A DNA stretch of 12,443 nt from CAYLMG01 sp964464635 (lineage in GTDB: Bacteria > Planctomycetota > Phycisphaerae > Sedimentisphaerales > Anaerobacaceae). The stretch covers positions 1-12,443 of the forward strand of contig CAYXGT010000079.1 of assembly GCA_964464635.1 (NCBI GenBank), in the 5' to 3' direction. Under the pieces are notes generated by a model. It had not been told where the DNA came from, did not search any database, and saw nothing but the letters and a program-made list of their open reading frames with translations. Shown one piece after another: positions 5,870 to 12,443 of this stretch (positions are counted from its first letter, which is position 1; each line of letters opens with the position of its first letter). The position numbers and the translations under genes are program-made.

Positions 5870-8605
5870 CCAGTTTGGGCCGTGAGTGATGTCAACTTTT
5901 AAGGGGACATCAAGCTTTATGGCAGTGGTCATTTCCTCATCAATCCATTTTGCGTGTTTTTCAGCCTCGTTTGCAGGCAACTCGAAGACAAGCTCATCGT
6001 GAATCTGCAAAATCATTTTAACAGGCAGATTTTCGGAATCGATTTTGTGCTGAATATTTATCATAGCGACCTTGATAAGGTCGGCGGCAGAGCCCTGTAT
6101 AACGGTGTTGATTGCCATACGCTCGGCCTGGTTTCTCTTGTTGGCATTTTTGCTGCTGATATCTTTTAACCTTCTTATCCTGTGCAGGATTGTTTCTGCG
6201 AAACCGGTTTTGCGGGCTTTCTGTTTTACAGATTCAATAAAATTCCTGATAGAGCTGTACCGGCTGAAATAGTCGTCGATGAATTTTTTCGCGTCTGCCT
6301 GGCTTATACCAACCGTCTGGGAAAGTCCGAAAGCGCTCTGGCCATAAATTATGCCAAAATTTACAGCCTTGCACTTCGAGCGCATATCATCGCTGACTTC
6401 GTCGATTGGACAATCGTAAATCTGAGAGGCGACGAAACGGTGAATGTCCCTGTCCTCTTCGAAGGCTTTTATGAGGGTTTTGTCCTTCGAGAAATAAGCG
6501 AGGAAACGCAGCTCAATCTGTGAATAGTCCGCGCTGAGGATACAGTCGGTTTTCTTTGCGGGGATAAAAGCTGCACGGATTTTTCTGCCGAGCTCGGTTC
6601 GGATTGGTATGTTCTGCAGGTTCGGGCTCGATGAGCTGAGCCGGCCTGTAGCTGTAATTGTCTGATTGAAGGATGCGTGGACCCTGTTTGTTCTGGGATT
6701 TATAAGAGAGCCGAGCTTATCGACATAGGTGTTCTGCAGCTTGGAAAGCTGTCGATATTCGAGTATAAACGGGATGATTTTGTGCTCGCCGGATAATTGT
6801 TCGAGAACAAAAGCATCGGTGCTTCTGCCGGCTTTTCCCATTTTTATCGACTGCAGGCCGAGCCTGTCGAAAAGCACCTCTGCGAGCTGTTTCGGCGAAT
6901 CGATGTTAAAAACCGAGCCAGCATATTCGTACACTGCATCGGCGGTTTGCTTTAAGGCTTCGGATATATGTATCGATAATTTTTTAAGCAAGGGGACATC
7001 AAGAGAGACGCCGTTAAGCTCCATCTGAGCAAGGACTGTTACGAGAGGCATCTCAACCTCTTCGAAAAGTTTTTTGATAGGCGGGTCCTTTTCAAGGCGG
7101 TCTTCGAGATACCGGTAAAGCTGAAAGGTGATGTCGGCATCTTCGGCGGCGTATTCGCAGGCGGGCTCAAGATCAACCATATCGAAAGTGAGCTGATTTT
7201 TGCCTTTGCCGATAAGAGAAGTAAGCTTGACTGTGTCGTAAGCCAAAAAGTCGATTGCCATTGCATCCATCGAGTGGGATTTTCGGGTAGGCTCAAGACA
7301 ATACGATGCAACCATAGTATCAAAATAAATGCCTTCGAGAGGCATTCGAGCATTATGAAGGACGAGAAAATCGAATTTTATATTCTGGCCGATTTTTTTA
7401 ATCTTTTCATCAGCCAGAACCGGTGCAAGCTTGTCACGGACGTAATTGATGTCCAGCACTTTCTGGCCAAGCGGGGCTTTTATTGGGATGTAGCAGGCTT
7501 CATTCGTTTCGAAGCAGATGCTTATTCCGACAAGGTCTGCTTTGACGGGTTTGATTGAGTTTGTTTCAGTATCGATGGCAAAAAGCTTTTGTTTTTTCAG
7601 GTCTTTGAAGAACTTTTCGAATTTTTCAATTGAGCTGATGAGCTGATAGCTATGTTTGACTGTTTTAACAGAACCGTATTGACTGATTTTTTCATCCGTT
7701 TTTTGCTCGTCCTTAACGGACGGTTTTTGAGCAGTTTCCGGCAGCTTTACAGAGGAAAGGCCGAGCTGAGTAAGCAGTCGGCTGAAACCAAGCTCGGTAA
7801 AAAGAGCAGCTAATTTATCATTGTCCGGTTCGGTGAGTTCCAGTTTCTGAAAATCAATTTTCACCGGCGCATTTGTATCGATTACAACAAGCTCTTTACT
7901 TAAGTATGCCTGCTCTTTATAGTTGCGCAGGTTCTCACCTCTTTTACCCTTAATTTCATCGACTTTTTTATATAAATTATCGAGAGAGCCGAATTGCTGT
8001 ATAAGCTTGATTGCGTTCATTTCGCCGATAAGCGGCACGCCGGGGATATTGTCGGATGAATCACCCTGCAGAGCAAGGACATCGATAAAATGCCGCGGCT
8101 CGAATTTATATTTCTTGTAGAGCTCGTCATCATCGAGAATATCGCCTTTTTTCATATCATAGATGTAAATATGGTCATCAACAAGCTGATACATATCCTT
8201 GTCTTTGGCGCAGATATAAACGTCTATATTTTTCTTTGCTGCTTTCTTCGCAAGTGTGCCGATGATATCATCGGCTTCGAAGCCGTCGATACGCAGGACA
8301 GGGACATTCATCGCTTCAAGAATCTGCTCGATGCGGCCGATTTGCTGGGGCATATCGTCGGGCATAGGCGGGCGATGTGCTTTGTAATCGGCGTAAATTT
8401 CAGCTCTGAAACTGGGGACCTTCGAATCCATAGCGACTGCGAGCATATCAGGTTTTCGGTTTCGTATCAGGCCGAGAATCGCTGTTGTGAAGATATATGT
8501 TGCCTGGATTGGCTCGCCAGACGGGCTGGTCAATGGGCGCATCCTGGCAAAATAGGCGGCGTAGATATGCGCGTGACCGTCGATAATATAAAGAGACTTC
8601 GCCAT
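5861..8605 (-). CDS. polA: DNA polymerase I with both exonuclease domains
   Basis: Pol I fills gaps, removes RNA primers and supports excision repair. The 914 residues carry all three activities. The 5'-3' nuclease domain (about 1-290) has F-E-A-D-D (109-113) and D-S-S-D-N (182-186). The proofreading domain (about 320-510) retains the D-x-E of D-T-E (345-347), N408/D412 and the Y485-x3-D489 motif, so 3'-5' activity should be intact. The polymerase domain has motif A S-A-D-Y-S-Q-I-E (691-698), motif B K-A-V-N-F-G-I-I-Y-G (746-755) and motif C I-H-D-E (868-871). I start at the ATG at 8605 because it aligns with the family (M-A-K-S-L-Y-I-I-D-G). The open frame continues to a TTG at 8686, but that adds 27 unsupported residues. 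No ribosome site precedes the ATG; a promoter ends 6 nt before it. The segment H808-R-I-R-R-L-K departs from the usual G-R-R-x-x-L-P. Confidence 0.97.
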   Translation of the reverse strand: MAKSLYIIDGHAHIYAAYFARMRPLTSPSGEPIQATYIFTTAILGLIRNRKPDMLAVAMDSKVPSFRAEIYADYKAHRPPMPDDMPQQIGRIEQILEAMNVPVLRIDGFEADDIIGTLAKKAAKKNIDVYICAKDKDMYQLVDDHIYIYDMKKGDILDDDELYKKYKFEPRHFIDVLALQGDSSDNIPGVPLIGEMNAIKLIQQFGSLDNLYKKVDEIKGKRGENLRNYKEQAYLSKELVVIDTNAPVKIDFQKLELTEPDNDKLAALFTELGFSRLLTQLGLSSVKLPETAQKPSVKDEQKTDEKISQYGSVKTVKHSYQLISSIEKFEKFFKDLKKQKLFAIDTETNSIKPVKADLVGISICFETNEACYIPIKAPLGQKVLDINYVRDKLAPVLADEKIKKIGQNIKFDFLVLHNARMPLEGIYFDTMVASYCLEPTRKSHSMDAMAIDFLAYDTVKLTSLIGKGKNQLTFDMVDLEPACEYAAEDADITFQLYRYLEDRLEKDPPIKKLFEEVEMPLVTVLAQMELNGVSLDVPLLKKLSIHISEALKQTADAVYEYAGSVFNIDSPKQLAEVLFDRLGLQSIKMGKAGRSTDAFVLEQLSGEHKIIPFILEYRQLSKLQNTYVDKLGSLINPRTNRVHASFNQTITATGRLSSSSPNLQNIPIRTELGRKIRAAFIPAKKTDCILSADYSQIELRFLAYFSKDKTLIKAFEEDRDIHRFVASQIYDCPIDEVSDDMRSKCKAVNFGIIYGQSAFGLSQTVGISQADAKKFIDDYFSRYSSIRNFIESVKQKARKTGFAETILHRIRRLKDISSKNANKRNQAERMAINTVIQGSAADLIKVAMINIQHKIDSENLPVKMILQIHDELVFELPANEAEKHAKWIDEEMTTAIKLDVPLKVDITHGPNWLK

Positions 8606-8611
8606 AAGGAC

Positions 8612-8640
8612 AATATAACCACAGCGTTTGCCAAAGACAA
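8612..8640 (-). promoter_or_regulatory. Candidate promoter placing the polA transcript start at its ATG
   Basis: On the minus strand TTGTCT and TATATT are separated by exactly 17 bp, and only GTCCTT (6 nt) separates the -10 from the polA ATG. Transcription normally begins 6-8 nt after the -10, so the mRNA would begin at or next to the A of the start codon. No Shine-Dalgarno is visible before the ATG, which agrees with a leaderless message. Confidence 0.5.
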
Positions 8641-8766
8641 GAGGTATGTTGAAAAGCAGAAAATATGAGGAAAAAGAATGTATCAATCCGTAAAATGGAA
8701 TTGCACAAGCTCATTGATTTTCGAGATAGCGGCCTGCGAGAATAGAGTTTTTTCCACTATTGATAA

Positions 8767-8964
8767 TTAAAACAGGGGATAAATGAAAGGCGCCAGTGCG
8801 GTACCGCTAAGCAGGACAAGCAAACCGAGAATCAAAAGTATAATAATGATGGGCAAAAGCCACCATTTTTTGTTGTGCTTGAGAAAAAAGAAAAACTCGG
8901 AAACGATATTGCTTCGTTTTTTTTGTGCAAGCTGCTCAAATTGTTTTTTTTGTTCCTGCTTCAT
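8767..8964 (-). CDS. SxtK/DUF5989-type mini membrane protein
   Basis: A 65-residue protein with a charged N-terminus rich in Lys and Gln (1-33), one membrane span (about 35-53, beginning K-W-W-L-L-P) and the C-terminal signature G-T-A-L-A-P-F-I-Y-P-L-F (54-65). The K-W-W-L-L-P entry and the A-L-A-P-F-I-Y end are what I recall for DUF5989 proteins, the family matching SxtK of saxitoxin clusters. Its biochemical role is unknown. It is the third gene of the carbamoyltransferase cassette, 29 nt after the SxtJ-type gene, and probably forms a membrane complex with it. The nearest AAGGA is over 20 nt before the ATG, so translation may depend on the upstream gene. No terminator is visible between this gene and polA. 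Confidence 0.8.
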   Translation of the reverse strand: MKQEQKKQFEQLAQKKRSNIVSEFFFFLKHNKKWWLLPIIIILLILGLLVLLSGTALAPFIYPLF

Positions 8965-8993
8965 TTAGATAAGTGAGACAAAGATTTCCTTAA

Positions 8994-9413
8994 CTAAAAT
9001 TGTCTAAAATACCTTTCGTAACTGTCGCACTGCTTATGAGCAATCCAGTAGGTCTTCGCTTTGCTGTCAAAGCTGCGCTTAAGCACATCGCGGCCAGCAA
9101 TGCGAAATAATAACGCCAGGGGCGTAATAATCAAAAGATAAAAAGCGGTCATAAGTAAAAAACTTACCGCCAGGCCGATAGGAAGGGCTAAAAACATAAG
9201 TCCGAGATAAATCAGACGGGTCAGGCGATAAGAAAACAGGCTGGAGAGAAAGATTATAATGCCGATAAACAGCGGAACGGCAGATAACGGAAGAGCGACT
9301 TTCTTATAAAGAAACAGAAAAGCAAAGATAAGACTACAGGCAATAATCGCAATCAAACCGAAGCTTCGCAGTTGTTTTTTGTCCGGCCTGAAATTTATCT
9401 CTATAAGTGACAT
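8994..9413 (-). CDS. SxtJ-family membrane protein
   Basis: A 139-residue membrane protein of the family named after sxtJ. The N-terminus, with I-N-F-R-P-D-K-K-Q-L-R-S-F-G (6-19), resembles the family's opening. Hydrophobic spans lie at about 18-35, 42-60 and 67-104, the last long enough for two. A basic segment (R-I-A-G-R-D-V-L-K-R, 104-113) and an aromatic tail ending Y-E-R-Y-F-R-Q-F follow. The ATG at 9413 is chosen because GAGGG lies 8 nt upstream. An in-frame TTG at 9428 overlaps the previous stop and lacks a ribosome site. The gene starts 11 nt after the carbamoyltransferase stop, so the two are translated from one transcript. Its function is not established; the constant linkage suggests it anchors or supplies the carbamoyltransferase. 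Confidence 0.85.
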   Translation of the reverse strand: MSLIEINFRPDKKQLRSFGLIAIIACSLIFAFLFLYKKVALPLSAVPLFIGIIIFLSSLFSYRLTRLIYLGLMFLALPIGLAVSFLLMTAFYLLIITPLALLFRIAGRDVLKRSFDSKAKTYWIAHKQCDSYERYFRQF

Positions 9414-9424
9414 TTTACTAACCC

Positions 9425-11260
9425 TCAATCAAGGTTAAACTTTGCGATGTAATCATCAATTTCGTATTGCTTTGCCTGCGGCTGGTCATTTTTGAAAAGC
9501 ACAAAATTCTCCAGAACCAGGACGTCCATATTTGTTGCCATAAAGCACCTGTACGCGTGTTCGGGAGTGCATACTATGGGTTCGCCCCTGATGTTGAAGC
9601 TGGTGTTAATAATTACGGGGCAGCCGGTCTTCTGCTTGAAAATTTTCATCAGGCGATAAAGTCTCGGGTGCCTGTCGAGGTCGACGGTCTGCAGCCTCGC
9701 GGAATAATCAACATGCGTAATTGCAGGTATAACACTTCGTTTCACCTTTAATTTATCCAGGCCTTTGAGCTTATCGACGGGGATATCAGCCGGCAGGCGC
9801 TTTTGCTGCTTGATGTCAGCAACAAGGAGCATATATGGGCTTTGAACCCGGCCGTCCATCTCGAAATATTCGGCTGCGTCCTCCATCAGCACGCAGGGGG
9901 CAAAAGGTCTGAATGACTCACGAAATTTAATCTTGCGATTCATAAGCGACTGCATCTTTTCGCTGCGAGCATCGCCGATGATACTCCGATTACCCAAAGC
10001 TCGAGGCCCGAATTCCATACGGCCCTGAAACAGGCCTATGACTTTCTGGTGACCAATGAGTTCGGCAATCTTATTAAAGAGCTCATCCTGACTTTCGTAT
10101 AAATGATACTTCGCACCGACAGAGTCAAGGAAGCTTCGAATTTGCTGAGAATTAAAAGCCGGCCCGAGTAATGAGGCGCCCTGGCTATCGAGACTGTTTA
10201 CCTTTCTTTCGTTGTTCAAAAGCTGATACCACACAAACAAAGCAGCACCAAGTGAACCGCCGGCATCACCTGCTGCGGGCTGAATCCAAATCTTTTTAAA
10301 TGGCCCCTGTCGGAGGATTCGGCCGTTACCTACACAATTGAGAGCCACGCCGCCCGCAAGAACCAGGTTTTCCATTTTCGTCTGCTTATAAATATGACCG
10401 GCGACACGGAGCATAATTTCCTCGGTGACTTTCTGGATTGATGCGGCAATATCCATTTCCCTCTCGGTAAGCGGAGATTCTGGCTTTCGGGCAGGGCCGG
10501 AAAATAATTTTTCGAATTTCGAATTTACCATTACCATTTTGTGACAGTATGGGAAATATGACAAGTTCAATCGAAAGGAGCCGTCCTCTTTGAGGTCCAA
10601 GAGCTCATTCATTATCAGGTCATAATATTTCGGCTCGCCGTAAGGGGCCAGCCCCATCATCTTGTATTCGCCGGAATTGACCTTGAAGCCTGTAAAATAA
10701 GTAAAGGCGGAGTAAAGAAGGCCGAGCGAATGAGGAAACTGCAAAGTATGCGTGATTTCAATTTTGTTTTTTCTTCCGACGCCGTAACTTGCCGTCGCCC
10801 ACTCGCCGACACCATCCATTGTAAGGATTGCCGCCTCTTCGAAGGGCGAAGGGAAAAATGCGCTGGCGGCGTGCGATTCGTGATGCTCGACAAAGACATA
10901 CCTTCCCTTGTATTTATTGCCGAGTGCCTTGTCCATCTCGTGCGGCAGATGAAGTTTCTTTTTTAGCCAAAGTGGCATCCCTATCAGGAATTGTTTCAGG
11001 CCGAGAGGTGCGTAAGCAAGATATGATTCGAGAAGGCGGTCGAATTTCAAAAGCGGCTTTTCATAAAATACCACAAAATCGAGCTTATCAGCGGTGATAC
11101 CGCCCTGCTGCAGACAGGAATTAACGGCATTTGTCGGGAAACACTCATCGTGTTTTCTGCGGGTGAATCGCTCCTCCTGGGCGGCGGCAATAATGCGGCC
11201 GTCACGGATAAGAGCCGCCGCACTATCGTGATAAAAAGCTGAAATTCCCAGTATATTCAT
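9425..11260 (-). CDS. NodU/CmcH-family O-carbamoyltransferase (SxtI-like)
   Basis: This enzyme class makes a carbamoyl-adenylate from carbamoyl phosphate and ATP and transfers the carbamoyl group to a hydroxyl on a sugar, antibiotic or other metabolite. All 611 residues of a full-length protein are present. The Kae1-like part has H-H-E-S-H-A-A-S-A-F (126-135; metal-binding histidines), T-M-D-G-V-G-E-W (147-154), L-A-G-G-V-A-L-N (301-308) and P-A-A-G-D-A-G-G-S-L-G (328-338). The C-terminal carbamoyltransferase domain has G-R-M-E-F-G-P-R-A-L-G-N-R-S (413-426), F-R-P-F-A-P (450-455) and N-T-S-F-N-I-R-G-E-P (552-561). An AGGA lies before the ATG. It is the first gene of a three-gene operon with SxtJ- and SxtK-type membrane proteins. 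The acceptor cannot be deduced; no sugar or antibiotic genes are adjacent. Confidence 0.95.
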   Translation of the reverse strand: MNILGISAFYHDSAAALIRDGRIIAAAQEERFTRRKHDECFPTNAVNSCLQQGGITADKLDFVVFYEKPLLKFDRLLESYLAYAPLGLKQFLIGMPLWLKKKLHLPHEMDKALGNKYKGRYVFVEHHESHAASAFFPSPFEEAAILTMDGVGEWATASYGVGRKNKIEITHTLQFPHSLGLLYSAFTYFTGFKVNSGEYKMMGLAPYGEPKYYDLIMNELLDLKEDGSFRLNLSYFPYCHKMVMVNSKFEKLFSGPARKPESPLTEREMDIAASIQKVTEEIMLRVAGHIYKQTKMENLVLAGGVALNCVGNGRILRQGPFKKIWIQPAAGDAGGSLGAALFVWYQLLNNERKVNSLDSQGASLLGPAFNSQQIRSFLDSVGAKYHLYESQDELFNKIAELIGHQKVIGLFQGRMEFGPRALGNRSIIGDARSEKMQSLMNRKIKFRESFRPFAPCVLMEDAAEYFEMDGRVQSPYMLLVADIKQQKRLPADIPVDKLKGLDKLKVKRSVIPAITHVDYSARLQTVDLDRHPRLYRLMKIFKQKTGCPVIINTSFNIRGEPIVCTPEHAYRCFMATNMDVLVLENFVLFKNDQPQAKQYEIDDYIAKFNLD

Positions 11261-11473
11261 ATATCTTTTTCCTGCGATTTCATTATTATAATCAATTCAT
11301 CGGTTTTTATAAATACAAAGGTTCTACTTTTTAAATCGATTTCCCCAAAAAACGTTATTAATCCGCATCGTTCATTAAATATCGGATATTTGACATTATT
11401 CTCTCTGCGTCCTTTTTCGATAAATCACATCGGGACGATATACTAAAGACAGGATAAAACGGCACAAAAAACC
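11261..11473. other. Divergent intergenic region with an operator-like palindrome
   Basis: No gene is seen. On the minus strand TATAAT (11285-11290) lies 24 nt before the carbamoyltransferase start and probably serves as its -10, although no good -35 stands 16-18 bp upstream. A perfect dyad, AAATAT-CGG-ATATTT, occupies 11377-11391 and could bind a regulator of either divergent unit. A TTGACA at 11390-11395 has no matching -10 and is probably chance. Confidence 0.4.
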
Positions 11474-11502
11474 TTGACTTTTGCGGACAGCCGCTTTATA
11501 AT
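11474..11502 (+). promoter_or_regulatory. Strong sigma-70-type promoter for the surface-protein operon
   Basis: TTGACT (11474-11479) and TATAAT (11497-11502) are separated by exactly 17 bp, matching the consensus at 11 of 12 positions. It is the best promoter in the window. Transcription would begin around 11508-11510, just before the GAGGAG ribosome site of the small upstream ORF. Confidence 0.65.
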
Positions 11503-11525
11503 GAAAATCTATCGAGGAGTGATAA

Positions 11526-11615
11526 ATGATGAAGCTAAATCACAAGAAATCTCACCTTTTTATCAAGAGCGCAATAATACCTTTAAATACATTGAAAATT
11601 GAAAGGGCAAAATGA
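11526..11615 (+). CDS. 29-codon upstream ORF, stop overlaps the next start
   Basis: An ATGATG start follows GAGGAG (11514-11519) at 6 nt spacing, directly downstream of a strong promoter. The product is 29 residues, basic (M-M-K-L-N-H-K-K-S-H at the start), with no membrane span. Its TGA stop (11613-11615) overlaps the ATG of the following exported protein (11612-11614) as ATGA, the arrangement used for translational coupling. The two are in different frames, so it is not an N-terminal extension. Expression is plausible; whether the peptide itself matters is unknown. It could simply deliver ribosomes to the downstream start. Confidence 0.45.
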   Translation: MMKLNHKKSHLFIKSAIIPLNTLKIERAK

Positions 11616-12443
11616 TGGTACGGAGAAACTTAATACTTTTATTTGTGGCGCTATTTGTTACGGGCATTTCCACACAGGCATCAGGTGCGGATTTCGGGAC
11701 TGCTTTTACCTATCAGGGCAGGCTTATCGACGTCAACGATGCAGTTGACGGACTTTATGACTTTGAATTCGGGCTGTACTCAGATCCGAACCTTAGCGGT
11801 TCTCAAGTGGGGGATACAGTTGATATAAACGACATGGCCGTCTATGACGGCTACTTTACTGTGCTGCTGGATTTTGGCAGCAGCGTATTCAATGGCGATG
11901 CACGCTGGCTTGAAATCGCCGTCAGGCCGGGCGAGCTTGATGACCCCAATTTATATACAACACTTAGCCCGCGACAGGAAATGACGCCAACACCATATGC
12001 ACTGCAAACCAGAGGGATATTAGTGGATGATGCGTTGAATGTGGGGATCGGGGCGATAGATCCGAGCTGGCGTCTGACCATATCAGAGGGTGGTTTAAAT
12101 GTTTTCGCAGGCAGCAGCGGTGAAACGGTGGGCTTTTCTACGAGCCGGTTTTATGTGGCAAATAACAATGAAGATTCTCTTATGGATATTAGGGAAAGTC
12201 CATCTGATTTTATTAGATTCTCTAATAACGGCGGAGACGTAATGACAATAATAAACGAAAAGGTCGGCATTGGAACACAGGAACCGGTGGGCAAGCTGCA
12301 TGTTGATGGCGGCAAGGCGATGGACGGCACTTGGGGCGCCGATATTGTGATCAAGGCCCAAGATGGAGGGGACGGATGGGCAATGCAAAACAACGGGGAG
12401 GCCGGCGGGGATATCATTCTATTGCCTGGTGAAGGAGGCGAGG
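11612..12443 (+). CDS. Exported surface protein with V-G-I-G repeats, 3' end outside the window
   Basis: The frame is open without a stop from 11612 to the edge, giving about 277 residues of a longer protein. It starts with a signal peptide (basic M-M-V-R-R, a hydrophobic core and a likely signal-peptidase site after S-G-A near residue 26). The mature part begins D-F-G-T-A-F-T-Y-Q-G-R-L and has a compact first domain up to P-R-Q-E-M-T-P-T-P-Y-A-L-Q. Units of the form N-V-G-I-G-A-I-D-P-S and K-V-G-I-G-T-Q-E-P-V then follow, and the visible part ends in a Gly-rich stretch. The V-G-I-G-T-x-x-P pattern is familiar from extracellular fibre-like proteins, and the N-terminal domain is one I recall from Planctomycetota. 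A structural or adhesive surface role is inferred. AAAGGG is spaced better for the second ATG at 11615. A strong promoter and a coupled small ORF lie upstream. Confidence 0.85.
   Translation, partial: MMVRRNLILLFVALFVTGISTQASGADFGTAFTYQGRLIDVNDAVDGLYDFEFGLYSDPNLSGSQVGDTVDINDMAVYDGYFTVLLDFGSSVFNGDARWLEIAVRPGELDDPNLYTTLSPRQEMTPTPYALQTRGILVDDALNVGIGAIDPSWRLTISEGGLNVFAGSSGETVGFSTSRFYVANNNEDSLMDIRESPSDFIRFSNNGGDVMTIINEKVGIGTQEPVGKLHVDGGKAMDGTWGADIVIKAQDGGDGWAMQNNGEAGGDIILLPGEGGE

Noticed and set aside
8606..8686. An N-terminal extension of Pol I from a TTG at 8686
   Set aside because: The extra 27 residues do not match the family, which begins at the I-I-D-G segment, and the extension would cross the predicted promoter.
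9425..11260. Reading the locus as a tRNA-modifying TsaD/Kae1 gene or as a saxitoxin cluster
   Set aside because: The length of 611 residues and the C-terminal G-R-M-E-F-G-P-R-A-L-G-N-R-S motif identify a NodU/CmcH carbamoyltransferase, not TsaD. No saxitoxin core gene is present, so the sxt resemblance concerns only the three-gene module.
11390..11395. TTGACA as a -35 element
   Set aside because: No acceptable -10 lies 16-18 bp downstream, while a complete near-consensus promoter is present at 11474-11502.

Overview
The window reads as a chromosomal segment of a moderately AT-rich bacterium, most likely a Planctomycetota member of the Phycisphaerae/Sedimentisphaerales type. The main clue is the incomplete exported protein at the right edge. 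Its N-terminal pattern (F-T-Y-Q-G-R-L-I-D, then a P-R-Q-E-x-T-P-T-P-Y-A-L-Q segment and V-G-I-G repeats) is one I associate from memory with large families of surface proteins in that group. The taxonomic call is inference; no rRNA or other marker is present. No CRISPR array, tRNA, complete insertion sequence or phage module was found.

Layout. 1-393 (+): a possible gene tail and a 54-residue single-span membrane protein. 394-701: a gene-free stretch with a fold-back repeat and two tandem terminators facing the minus strand. 702-2954 (-): a potassium-uptake operon, trkH then trkA. 2955-3276: divergent promoter region. 3277-4625 (+): lgt followed by a DUF1648-type membrane protein. 4887-5387 (+): a GNAT acetyltransferase. 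5393-5869: a possible structured element, a small membrane-protein gene with its own promoter, short repeats, and a 12-codon ORF running into the end of polA. 5861-8605 (-): polA with all three catalytic domains. 8767-11260 (-): a three-gene cassette of NodU/CmcH-type carbamoyltransferase, SxtJ-type membrane protein and SxtK/DUF5989-type mini membrane protein. 11261-11525: divergent regulatory region. 11526-12443 (+): a 29-codon upstream ORF whose stop overlaps the start of the exported surface protein, which runs off the window.

How the genes work together. TrkH (pore) and TrkA (nucleotide-sensing ring subunit) form one K+ uptake system. Lgt makes the first lipid modification of lipoproteins. 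The carbamoyltransferase trio is a compact operon (11-nt and 29-nt gaps) and is the least understood part: one cytosolic enzyme with two small membrane partners, which suggests carbamoylation of something handled at the membrane. This arrangement is known from sxtI-sxtJ-sxtK of saxitoxin clusters. No other saxitoxin gene is present, so no toxin role is implied.

The most interesting points are the carbamoyltransferase trio, a polA promoter positioned so that the mRNA would be leaderless, the stop/start-coupled small ORF before the surface protein, and several small genes and structured intergenic elements. Everything else is ordinary housekeeping.
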